A stretch of DNA of 64,000 nucleotides from Medicago truncatula (lineage: Eukaryota; Streptophyta; Magnoliopsida; Fabales; Fabaceae). The translations under genes and the position numbers were made by a program. This document shows, in pieces, positions 9,963 to 19,500 of the stretch. The DNA lies in assembly GCF_003473485.1 (NCBI RefSeq), contig NC_053044.1, positions 49,826,091-49,890,090 of the forward strand. The letters run 5' to 3'. Each line of letters begins with the position of its first letter. Positions within the stretch are counted from its first letter, which is position 1. The notes beneath the pieces were generated by a model, which did no database searches, was not told the origin of the DNA, and was given only the letters and a program-made list of their open reading frames with translations.

Positions 9963-10436
9963 AGAGACAAAGTAACTGCATCCAGTCGAACACAGATACA
10001 CTTGGGGCATACCTGATATCAAAAACAGTCGAGTCACAAGATAACGGATTTCAAAGTTGCTAGAGAACGATAGCGTTATGAAGTTCAACGTACCTTTCCA
10101 TTTTAAATTACCATTTCTTTTCAAACTTTGTAAATAACTCCATGAAGTCATGCCATTGGCGTAGCGTCATTCGATTAATAAACTTTGAGCCTTTACCTCT
10201 CTTTTGATTCCCATTTGTTTTGTTTCACGAATTTTTCCTCTTTTATTGATGATAATATTTTGAAATGGATTTCTAAAACATTATATAATAAAAAGCATAA
10301 ACAAATAGATACAGTTTGGCACTCGGGAGTAAAAGAGGCATATATCAACTCAAGTGAGGTTAGATCCTGCTAAAAGCGTGGCTCGACACTAAGGAAAGTC
10401 TCAGAGTAAACAAATACAAAAATAAAACAAAGAAGC

Positions 10437-10592
10437 TCGCTAAGTTGAAAACCTGAAAAGGCGACTTAGGCAACAGAGAGCGTCCCGGTGGACTGAAAAC
10501 CCGAAAGGGCGGTCCAGGCAAAAATTAGGGGCAAAACAAAAAATATTCCCGGTGGACTGAAAACCCGAAAGGGCGGTCCAGGCAAAAATTAG
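10437..10592 (+). repeat. Covarying RNA hairpin cluster 2 (three copies)
   Basis: Three more hairpins of the same design (10441-10468, 10489-10516, 10553-10580) have arms TAAGTTG/CGACTTA once and TGGACTG/CGGTCCA twice. The last two copies and their AGGCAAAAATTAGG tails are identical. The nested element has matching clusters in the same order. Confidence 0.75.
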
Positions 10593-11065
10593 GGATCTTT
10601 CAATAAAACAAAAGGTATGACTGCTGAAGCATACCAATGGAAGGACACTCTGTGCCGGTTTACAAATGGCGACTTCTTCCAGACTTCTTTCATCGACAAT
10701 GGGCTCACCCCCCAGGAGGCATCGGTGGCTACCTAGTGCCAGGTTCTTACACCATCAACGGCTCGATTTGCTCACAATAAAATCATCTCCAAGGAAGGTT
10801 GCCGAGTGTTTGTAATGCAATGTCGGTCCGACTCCCATCTTACCTGTCTTGTCTCGGTTCATCGACTCACGTGTCATGTACATTCACATATCCATACATT
10901 CATACAATCATGCATTCACCAATATTTTCACATGATCATACGTTTACGCGTACACGACATATGCATAACATCAATTCACACATAATTGCATCAGTCAAAG
11001 CTTACCATTGTGTCAAGCCGCAAGTTTCTACGAATGAATGTCAATTTCAATTTCAAATTCAAAAG

Positions 11066-11290
11066 TGTCATCCCCGGCGTAAAGCCGTGCTAGTTATGTC
11101 ACTAATCAATGTCAATTTCAAATTTCAAAAGGTGTCATGCCCGGCGAAAAGCCGTGCTAAGTCATGTCACTAATCAATGCCAATTTCAACTTTAGTTTCG
11201 AAGTGTCATCCCCGGTGGAAAGCCGTACTAGTCACAACGCTAGTTAATCTCGATGTCAACTTCAAACTCCAGGTATCATCCCCAGCGTAG
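11066..11290 (+). repeat. 3' region tandem repeat A, about 67-71-bp units
   Basis: Units start at about 11066, 11133, 11204 and 11274 with tRtCATsCCCrGCG-type sequence, followed by AAGCCG and CACTAATCAATG. Each unit has a small inverted repeat CGGC...GCCG. Clear homologues lie at about 21040-21390 (minus) in the nested element. Tandem repeats here are a known feature of Ogre/Tat elements. Confidence 0.75.
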
Positions 11291-11324
11291 CTGTTCTAGA
11301 GATGTCACCAATCCAAACCTTTCA

Positions 11325-11690
11325 AGCGACCGATTCCAACAAACGAATAGCCTATGTCAGTTTTTTTCCCTTTCGAGCAACCAGTTCCAACAAACGAACA
11401 ACTCATGTCAATCTTTTATCTTTATGCCCAGCGACCGATTCCAACAAACGAATAGCCTATGCCAATATCTCTTACCTTCCGAGCAACTAGTTCCAACAAA
11501 CGAACAACTCATGTCAAACTTTTATCTTTATGCCCAGCGACCGATTCCAACAAACGAATAGCCTATGCCAATATCTCCTACCTTCCGAGCAACTAGTTCC
11601 AACAAACGAACAACTCATGTCAATCTTTTATCTTTATGCTCAGTGACCAGTTCCAACCAACGAACAGCCTGTGACAAGTGGCCAATTTCA
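11325..11690 (+). repeat. 3' region tandem repeat B, alternating about 50/58-bp units
   Basis: Units of GCRACCRGTTCCAACAAACGAA type alternate between two versions (AATAGCCTATGYC and CAACTCATGTC), giving a higher-order period of about 108 bp. ORFs reading SNKRIAYV or NSLCQF are repeat translations, not proteins. Homologous units occur at about 20550-21020 in the nested element. Confidence 0.75.
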
Positions 11691-11950
11691 ACCAACAAAA
11701 AGCTTGTATCCTTCTATTATTTCATTTTCAAAACCAAGTCCACAAATGGACATTGAAGTCTGAACCTTTGCACTTTGTTTCGAGATGTCGAGACAATGAG
11801 GAACAATCATCTTCCCCAGTGAAACCAGATTCCCCAATAAAGTCGGATCCCTTTCTTCGAAGAATTTGGGTATCCTAGTGTCTTCTCATTCCAGTCGAGC
11901 CGTCACTGTCATCATGCATTCATAATTAAATCATGAGCATTCATAAACCT

Positions 11951-12080
11951 CTTAGGTCAAAATTGGTGCACTTTTGTATTTAAGTCTCTTCGGCTCGTCG
12001 AGTCGAAGATTTTACCTTCGAATCTCTGAGCGAAGAAACTTAAATAGGGGCATCTGTCATACCCCAAATTTTGACCTAAG
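11951..12080 (+). repeat. Nested inverted repeats folding across the 3' LTR junction
   Basis: CTTAGGTCAAAATTGG (11951-11966) is the reverse complement, with one bulged A, of 12064-12080, which lies just inside the LTR. Inside this lie a second inverted pair (TTTAAGTCTCTTCG / CGAAGAAACTTAAA) and a third (TCGAAG / CTTCGA). The presumed polypurine tract (AAATAGGGG, 12042-12050) lies within the fold. The arrangement is conserved in the nested element at about 20160-20290. Confidence 0.7.
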
Positions 12081-12559
12081 GTCCCACTGACACACGTCTC
12101 CGAACTCGGACCAGACTCGCATTTCAGTGAAAAATTCGGCAGGGAGGTATTTTGAAATACCTCATAAAGTCCCGAATCGGGCCCTCTTCTCTCAGTCTTT
12201 AATTATTTATTTCCATCTTTTAATTTAGAACTCTAATTTTAATTTTAGATTAAATTTCTTTTATTCCCATTTTAAATTTTCCTTTTTAAAACCAAAAATA
12301 TAGACATTATCCTTTTATTATTTTTAATTTTTTTTCTTTTTAATTAAAATCCCAAAATTGTCCAAAATAAGTCCAACAAAATAGTCCAAATTCATCTCAA
12401 TCCTTATACACGTTCTGTTCCTTTTCCATCCCAATCCAAATCCAATTCACGCTTCCTCTGAAACAAATCCAGTAACAAACAGACGCATTTCCTTTTTTCT
12501 CCTCCACAAGCCACTGATTTTGTGCTCATCAGTAACAAATTCAAGCTTCAAACTCACTC

Positions 12560-12567
12560 TATAAATA
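12560..12567 (+). promoter_or_regulatory. Likely LTR promoter TATA box
   Basis: TATAAATA is followed by GAGACCTGCACAACA. The nested element has TATAAAAAGAGACCTGCACA at the same place in its LTR, so the box and the downstream start region are conserved. Confidence 0.55.
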
Positions 12568-12610
12568 GAGACCTGCACAACAAAGAAAGAACACGAAAAA
12601 AGAGAGGAAG

Positions 12611-12730
12611 AACACGGCAGAACCGCAACAACAACAACGGCATCGCACAAACACCCACACACGGCATCGCAACACGGCAGAACCGCAACAACAACAACGG
12701 CATCGCACAAACACCCACACACGGCATCGC
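12611..12730 (+). repeat. 60-bp tandem duplication in the LTR
   Basis: Two adjacent identical 60-bp units begin AACACGGCAGAACCGCAACA at 12611 and 12671. The nested element's LTRs do not show the duplication. It lies just after the presumed transcription start, so it would be in the R/U5 region. Confidence 0.85.
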
Positions 12731-14274
12731 AACACGGCACGGTAACACAACAAACACACGCACAGGCGCGCAACACAAGCACGCACGCGCACAACTCAAC
12801 GTGAACACAGAACACGGCAACGCACACACAAAAGGAAATCGCGAACCAACACCATAACAAAACCGGAACCACAAGAAACAAAAAGGTATAAATCTCTTTC
12901 TTTTTTAGATCTAGACGTTTAGGTAAAGGTTTTGAGAATTTGAAGGTTAGAAGTGAGCAGAGGGAGAGAAGTAGAAGAGAAAGAGCAAAAAAAAATTAAA
13001 AAAATAAAGCTGTTAGGGTTCCGGCGCGGTGGCGCCGCCGCACTGGCCGGCCAACCACCGCCGGAACCCCCATCCCCTTCGCCGGAGAAGAAGAGAGCTA
13101 GAGAGAGAACAGAGAAGAAGAGAGAGACCGGTGAGGAAGAGAGAGAAAGAAAAAGAAAAATGAAAGAAAAAGGGCCCAACAGCCCTTATATATCCCCCAA
13201 ACGGGTCAACCCATGACCCATGACCCGCGACCCGGTTCGTTTTCCTTAAGCCCAGTTCCTTTTTTTGCTTTCTGCACACCCCTGTTTACTACTGCACCCC
13301 ACCTTGTGTTTGGACCATTTTTTTATTTTTTTTTCTTATTCCTTTTCGTATTTGTTTATTTATTTTTTAGCATTTTAATTTTTATTGCAGATCTTAGAAT
13401 GTAAATAGGTTTTTTATGTAATAGTCATAGATTTTATATTTCTAACTTAGGGTAGCCGCGTTTTTATTCTTTATGCTCCGTTAGTTTAGCAATTATTCAA
13501 AAAACAACAAAAACATGCAAATAACCAAAAAAAATCACAAAAAGTATTTTTTATAATAAACCTTGATCCTAAATCAAGTGATCGTCCTTTTTATTTTATT
13601 TTCTTAATCAAACTTCAATCAATCTAATCATCTTTGAGTCCTTTTTCTTTAAAAAACACAAACAAGCTTATTTTGCCACTTGGCTTTTATTTTTAAAACC
13701 TTTTTCAAAACTAATAAAAAACACACAACCAATCAAACGTCAATTTCTACCCCGAACTACGAGATTTTGATCCTTCACGGGTACGTAGGCAGAGGACCAT
13801 GTCCTTTCAAACAATAAAAAATGTAGATAAATTAGGTCTCACTTTATTTTCTTTTTCATCACATTACTTCTTTCTTTTCAAAAGCAAGCAAGTTATAGCA
13901 CATTAAATTAAATAAAATCAAGAGGTTCCTGTAGAGTACTACGGACATAAAGGGTGCTAACACCTTCCTTTTATGTAACTAACCCCCGAACCCTAAATCT
14001 TTTCAAATAGGGGTAGTTTGAACTTTTTTTCCCCTTTTCTTAATAAAATTAAATGTTCAGTCGTGAAATAATTAGTGAGTCAAAAGCTAATCAAATAGCC
14101 TTGATCTCCAAAAAATGACGCGACAATATTGTTCTACGGAGTGAGTGTGTTGTTAAGAGGTCCCTTAAGTATGATGGAATGGAGTTGTGAACCATGATAC
14201 TTAAGGGCAAATAGCTTTAAGTTTTACTAAGAAGTCAACACAACTAGTATAGTTTCAGAGGGTATAAGTAATGG

Positions 14275-15325
14275 ATGTCGTGTGTATTTAGTTTGCATCA
14301 CGAAGTTGATGGCTTCAACTTAGACCACCTTTTTTTTAGGTTAAACTGCATTTTTGGCCTCTAAGTTTCAAAATCTTGCGATTTTGGCCCCTTATTTAAA
14401 AAATTGCAATTTTGGCCCATTTCATCTCAAAATTGATGAGAAGACGCCATGTGTTCCAAAAAAGGGGCCATAATTGCTAGTTTTTGGAAAGATAAGGGGT
14501 CATATTTCCCTTATGTTAGGGGATCAAAAGAGCATGTTTCCTTAAACATGGGGGTCACTTTTGCCTTTTTTTAATAGGGGACGAAAAGTGCAATTTAACC
14601 TTTTTTTATCATTAGATTAAACCAATCCATTAAGTTTTATCATGTCTTCCTGCATCAAATATCTTTCTCTATTTCTCTCTCTCTCCCAATCTCATTGCTT
14701 TCTCTCCCTCCCTAAAGGGATCAGAACTGAAAGTGAGAAGAACAAAACAAAAAGTAACATTTTTTCAACATTCATAGCAGAAAAATTGGATGATACATGT
14801 TAGTTTATTGTAGGCAACAAATTTTTTTTACAACTAAAATTTATTGGAAGAACATTAATGCGAAGAAGATGATTGAAATGGTTTAGAGTGTGGGGAACGA
14901 GACTCTGCAACTGATTTTCATTCAAGTAAATGTCTTAATGTTTTGTACAATTAACTATCTGAGGTCCAAGTTGACCATAAATATTATTATTGAAAAGGTC
15001 AACAGAGACTACACGATGGGTGGCATACGACACACTTCCATGAACATGGTGTGGAGTGAGAATGAATTTATGTAGAGTTTATGGGAGGAGGAGCCGATGT
15101 CCAGTGCCTGGTGAATGACATGAGTGCTACCCCGTTTGAGTTCTAATTCCTAGAGGGAGAGAGAGAAAGCAGTAAGATTGGAAGTTAGAGAGAGATGTTT
15201 AGGGTAGATAGACCATGGTAATTTTTGATAGCTTGGTTTAATCTAATGATAAAAAAATTGTTCAAAGTTGAACCCATAAATTTGATGGTGCAAACTTAAA
15301 TCACACTGAATGCGGTCATGTTAAG
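14275..15325. mobile_element. Non-autonomous terminal-inverted-repeat element, host of a nested MITE
   Basis: The left end (about 14275-14338 plus 14601-14625) is the inverted complement of the right end (about 15235-15325). The best part is TTTTTTATCATTAGATTAAACCA against TGGTTTAATCTAATGATAAAAAAA, each in shorter blocks than needed to fix the exact border. The similarity continues outward through GGNTTCAACTT and AGTTTGCA. The interior holds CT/GA-rich subterminal stretches in inverted orientation and no coding sequence. Outer borders are approximate. Confidence 0.55.
14339..14600. mobile_element. 262-bp MITE nested in the left arm of the TIR element
   Basis: Imperfect ends GGTTAAACTGCATTTTTGG and the reverse complement GGTTAAATTGCACTTTTCG are bounded by TTTTTTTA on both sides (8-bp target duplication). 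Removing it restores the symmetry of the surrounding TIR element. An 8-bp duplication fits hAT- or Mutator-type MITEs, but the T-rich flanks make it weak evidence. Confidence 0.55.
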
Positions 15326-15638
15326 GTTGAGAAGATTCATGATATCACCTAATAGTAGCAATCAACTTATATTTTCTACTACCATTTTATAAGTCTTTTC
15401 CCCACTTTTCCTTAAATTTATCGGTTTGTGTCGAGTAGTGTCTATTTCCATTTTTCTTACTTTTTTGAGCTTTGGAGAAATGAATGTTTAACATGATTAT
15501 AACATTTGGCAAGAATAGGTTTTGTGGTCTCTATTCCTAACTCGCACAATATTGTTTTTGGAAAGAGTTATTAGAGAAATGATATTTTTATAATTTTTGT
15601 TGACAATATTTTTTTAAATAATAGGAAAAAAAGCAAGA
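15326..15638. other. No feature recognised between TIR element and MULE
   Basis: AT-rich sequence without a convincing ORF, RNA gene or repeat. Confidence 0.6.
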
Positions 15639-15647
15639 ACACAATAA
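15639..15647. repeat. MULE target site duplication, left copy
   Basis: acacaataa, identical to 33520-33528 beyond the right TIR. The exact match suggests the insertion is not very old. Confidence 0.9.
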
Positions 15648-15710
15648 GAGAATTGCTGTTCCCACATATAGTATGGCTGTGCCACACGAGTAAAATACCA
15701 AAATGCCCTT

Positions 15711-15786
15711 CGGCAGTTAACTGCCGAAGTTTTGAGTGAACCGGCGGCAGCAAACTATCGAGGATTTCCTCGGCAGTTAACTGCCG
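15711..15786. repeat. Subterminal palindromes of the MULE, left end
   Basis: The perfect 16-bp palindrome CGGCAGTTAACTGCCG occurs at 15711-15726 and 15771-15786, with a half-site (CGGCGGCAG) between them. The right end has one perfect copy at 33408-33423 and variants at 33348-33363 and about 33374-33390. Such repeated subterminal motifs are candidate transposase-binding sites. Confidence 0.8.
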
Positions 15787-16564
15787 AGGAAAACTGAACA
15801 TAACCAGAACGCAGAAACTCAGTTTTCTTCATTTGCTTCATTGTTCAAAACTTCTTCCAAACCATAAAAATTCTCCAAATTCGATTTTTCAACAAAATCA
15901 AGTGCATCATCTCCATTTAATCACAAGTAAGTATCTTGACTCATTTTTAATCATAATGTTAGTTTGGGTAGGTTTTTTTTTTTTAAAAAAAATGGTAGTT
16001 TTCATGTGGTTAGGGTTAATGTATGAATTGAATTTTTTATGAGTGCATGTAGTTTATAATTGAATGTAGTTGGTTTAATTGATGATTGAATGATGTTAGG
16101 GTATAATGTGGTTTTGATTGGTGGCAAAATAACACATTTTGAGTATGTTTGATACTTTGCACACAAAGTGTTTGATAAAATGTGTCAATGACAATTTTAT
16201 TGATTATTTAGTTAGTTTAGGTATTGGATACGATCTTGATTGTAATTCGAAAACGTGTATGTTGAATTAAGTTGAATGCATATTGAAAAAGTGTATATTG
16301 AATTAGGTTGAATGTGTATATTGAATTATGTTTAGTGTAGGTTGAATGTGTATGATAATGCATTTGATTTTTTGCGTTTGAATGTTAATGATAATGTGTA
16401 TGATAATGTTTAGGTTCAATCAATGTCTTTATTTTGGTAAAGTGGTTTAATGTGAAAGCGGTTATGTTTAGGTTGAATGTGAAAGTGTAGGTTTTGTTTA
16501 GGTTTACTGTTTGTTGATAAAGTGGTTGAATGATATTAATTTTTATTTTTTATTTTTTGTAGAT

Positions 16565-19500
16565 ATGGCCGATCAGGACCCCATTGATCCATCGAGGATG
16601 ATTGGTGGTAGGCATGCCATGACTCAGAGCCACCGCAGGGAGAGACAGATTGCCCACATCCCAAAGAGGGGTAGAGGTCGGAGGGGAGATGGCTCAGGAA
16701 GCTCTCAGGCTACACAGCCTGAGGAGTCACAGGTTGTTGACCCGTCACAGCCTGTTGACCAGACTGGGATGGAGTACCTGAACTATCAGGATCAGGTACA
16801 TCACGATGTGACGGACGGTGGATATGACCAGGATCATATACCACATGAGCAGGATGCAGGAGACGAGGATGACATTGCAGCTGCTGCTGCACCGGAGGTG
16901 TTACCTACGGACCCTCCCTTTCCTGGTGGACCGATTGACTTGTCCTTGCTCCACTCTTATGCCGGTCATGTGGCGTTGCCACTCTGGTATAATTCAAATA
17001 ATGTAAGTGTATTTTTTTTAATTGTTTTTTCTTTAAGTTAAAATATTTTCTTTAATTTAAATGTGTGTTTGTTTAATTATTATATCCACTTTTATATTTG
17101 TTTTTTTTAATTGGTTTTTCTTTATGTTAAAATATATTTTTTAAATGTGTGTTTGTTTTTATTATTATATCCACCTCTATATGTGTTTTTTTTAATTCTT
17201 TTTCTTTATGTTTAATTATTTTCTTTAAATGTGTGTTAGTTTTAATTATTATATACATTGTTATATGTTTATTTTTTTAATTCTATTTTTTATGTTTAAT
17301 TGTTTTGTTTATATGTGTTTTTGTTTAAACCAAATTTATTTTTCTATTATTTCAGGTTCGTAAGACCCGCGTGCTTAAACCGATTAATCATGGGGCCAAG
17401 ATTCTCACTCTCGGACGCCCTAACGCGAATGAGAATTGGTTTTGGGATGCGCTTCAGCAGAGCGGGCTACATGATTTGGTATACTTGGGGTACTCCACCG
17501 TGCCTCATGCACTGCTGCTGACTTTATGCGAGAGGTGGCATCCGGAGACCAGCACCTTCCACATGCCGATGGGGGAGATGACTGTGACATTGGATGATGT
17601 CGCATGTCTGACGCATCTTCCTATTAAGGGGCGGATGTTGGCTCATGGGAAGAAGATGCCCAAGCATGAGGGAGCGGAACTGCTGATGACGTATCTGGGT
17701 GTGTCCCAGAATGAGGCTCAGAAGATCTGCAACCAGGAGTACGGCGGGTACATTAGCTACCCGAGGCTGAGGGAGTTCTATACCTCGTACCTTGGTAGGG
17801 CCAACGTATTGGCGGGTACGGAGGATGCTGAGGAGCTTGAGGAGCTGGCGAGGGTCAGGACATACTGCGTCCGGTGTTACCTTCTGTACTTGGTCGGATG
17901 CTTGTTGTTTGGCGATAGAAGCAACAAGCACATCGAGCTGATATATTTGACGACCATGGCGGACGGGTACGCAGGGATGCGTAATTATTCCTGGGGAGCT
18001 ATGACCCTCGCCTACCTATACGGCGAGTTGGCGGATGCATGTAGGCCTGGACACAGAGCGCTTGGGGGGAGCGTGACACTGCTGACTGTAAGAAAACTTA
18101 AATTTTATATTTATGTTAACTTTATTTTTTTGTTAACTTTTATTTTTTTGTTATATTTTTCCATGCGTAATAATTTATAAATGTTGTCGCGTCATTTTTT
18201 GGAGATCAAGGCTATTTGATTAGCTTTTGACTCACTAATTTATTTCACGACTGAACATTTAATTTTTTAAGAAAAAGGGGAAAAAAAAGTTCAAACTACC
18301 CCATTTTGAAAAGATTTTGGGTTCGGGGGTTAGTTACATAAAGGGAAGGTATTAGCACCCCTTATGTCCGTAGTACTCTACAGGAACCTCTTGGTTTTAT
18401 TTAATTTAATGTGCTATAACTTGCTTGCTTTTGAAAAAGAAGTTAATGTGATGATTAAAAGAAAAAGAAAGTGAGACCTAATTTATCTACATTTTTTATT
18501 GTTTGGAAGGACATGGTCCTCTGCCTACGTACCCGTGAAGGATCAAAACCTCGTAGTTCGGGGTAGAAAACAACGTTTGATTGGTTTTGTGTTTTTTATT
18601 AGTTTTGAAAAAAAGTTTTAAAAGGAAAAGCCAAGTGGCAAAGTAAGAATTGGTTTGTATTTTTGTTAAAAGAAAATGACTTAAAGTAGATTTAAAGTTG
18701 ATTGCAATTTTGATTTATGAAAGAAATAAAATAAAGACGATCACTTGATTTGGATCAAGGTTTGTTTATGAAAACGTTTTTGTGATTTTTGTTATATTTG
18801 GAATAAGATAGAACTAACGGAGCATAAAGAATAAAAGCGCGGCTACCCTAAGTTAGAAATATAAAATCTATAACTATTACATAAAAAGCCTATTTACATT
18901 CTAAGGTCTGCAATGAAAATTAAAATGCTAAAAAAAAATTAAATAAATAAATACGAAAAGGAATAAGGAAAAAATAAAAAAAAATGGTCCAAACACAAGG
19001 TGGGGTGCAGTAGTAAACAGGGGTGTGCAGAAAGCAGAAAAAGGAATTGGGCTTAAGGAACCGAAGCGGGTCGTGGGTCATGGGTCATGGGTCGAACCGG
19101 TTTGAGGAGTATATAAGGGTTGTAAACCCTAATTTTCCTCATTTCTTCTCCCTCCTTCTCTCTCTTCCGTCTCCTTCTCTCTCTAGCTCTCTGCCCTCTC
19201 TCTTCTTCTCCGGCGGAAAGGGTGGGTTCCGGCGGCGGTTGGCCGGCCGGTGCGGCGGCGCCACCACGCCGGAACCCTAAATTAATTTTTTTTGCTTTTT
19301 TTTCGCCTATCTTCTTCTACTTCCTTTTCTACGCCTATTTCTAACCTTGAAACCTACAAAAACGAGACTTAAACCCCTAGATCTACAAAAACAGCAAAGC
19401 AAAAAAATACCTATTTCTCCTTTTGTTTTTGAGGCCTGGTGCCGTTTTGATTTCGTCTTTTATTCCTTGCTGTTGTGCGTGTGTGTCCGGCTTGCGTGCG

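Larger units (their letters stand above)
1..14125 (+). mobile_element. Tat/Ogre-lineage Ty3/gypsy LTR retrotransposon, 5' LTR outside the window
   Basis: The window opens two bases before a primer binding site, so the internal region starts here and the 5' LTR lies just upstream. The order is leader, an extra ORF1, gag-protease, RT-RNaseH-integrase, a 2.3-kb repeat-rich 3' region and a 3' LTR (12055-14125, TG...CA). An ORF upstream of gag, a tRNA-Arg-type primer site, an archaeal-type second RNase H and tandem repeats between pol and the LTR are family traits of Tat/Ogre elements. All three ORFs are open, so the copy may be autonomous. The target duplication cannot be checked because the left end is missing. 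Confidence 0.93.
12055..14125 (+). mobile_element. 3' LTR of the first retrotransposon (2071 bp)
   Basis: It begins TGTCATACCCCAAATTTTG just after AAATAGGGGCATC and ends AAAATGACGCGACA. Both ends match the LTRs of the nested element (18185-20185 and 25933-27933), which belongs to the same broad family but differs in length and sequence. The LTR contains a TATA box, a 60-bp tandem duplication and a GC-rich stretch near 13020-13080. Small ORFs inside it are not supported as genes. Confidence 0.93.

Noticed and set aside
11060..11690. CRISPR-like regular repeats
   Set aside because: Units are diverged tandem repeats without unique spacers, in a plant retrotransposon 3' region.
12447..13404. Several overlapping ORFs in the LTR, some Cys-rich
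   Set aside because: They lie in repetitive, biased LTR sequence, are not conserved in frame between the two LTR families, and overlap on both strands.
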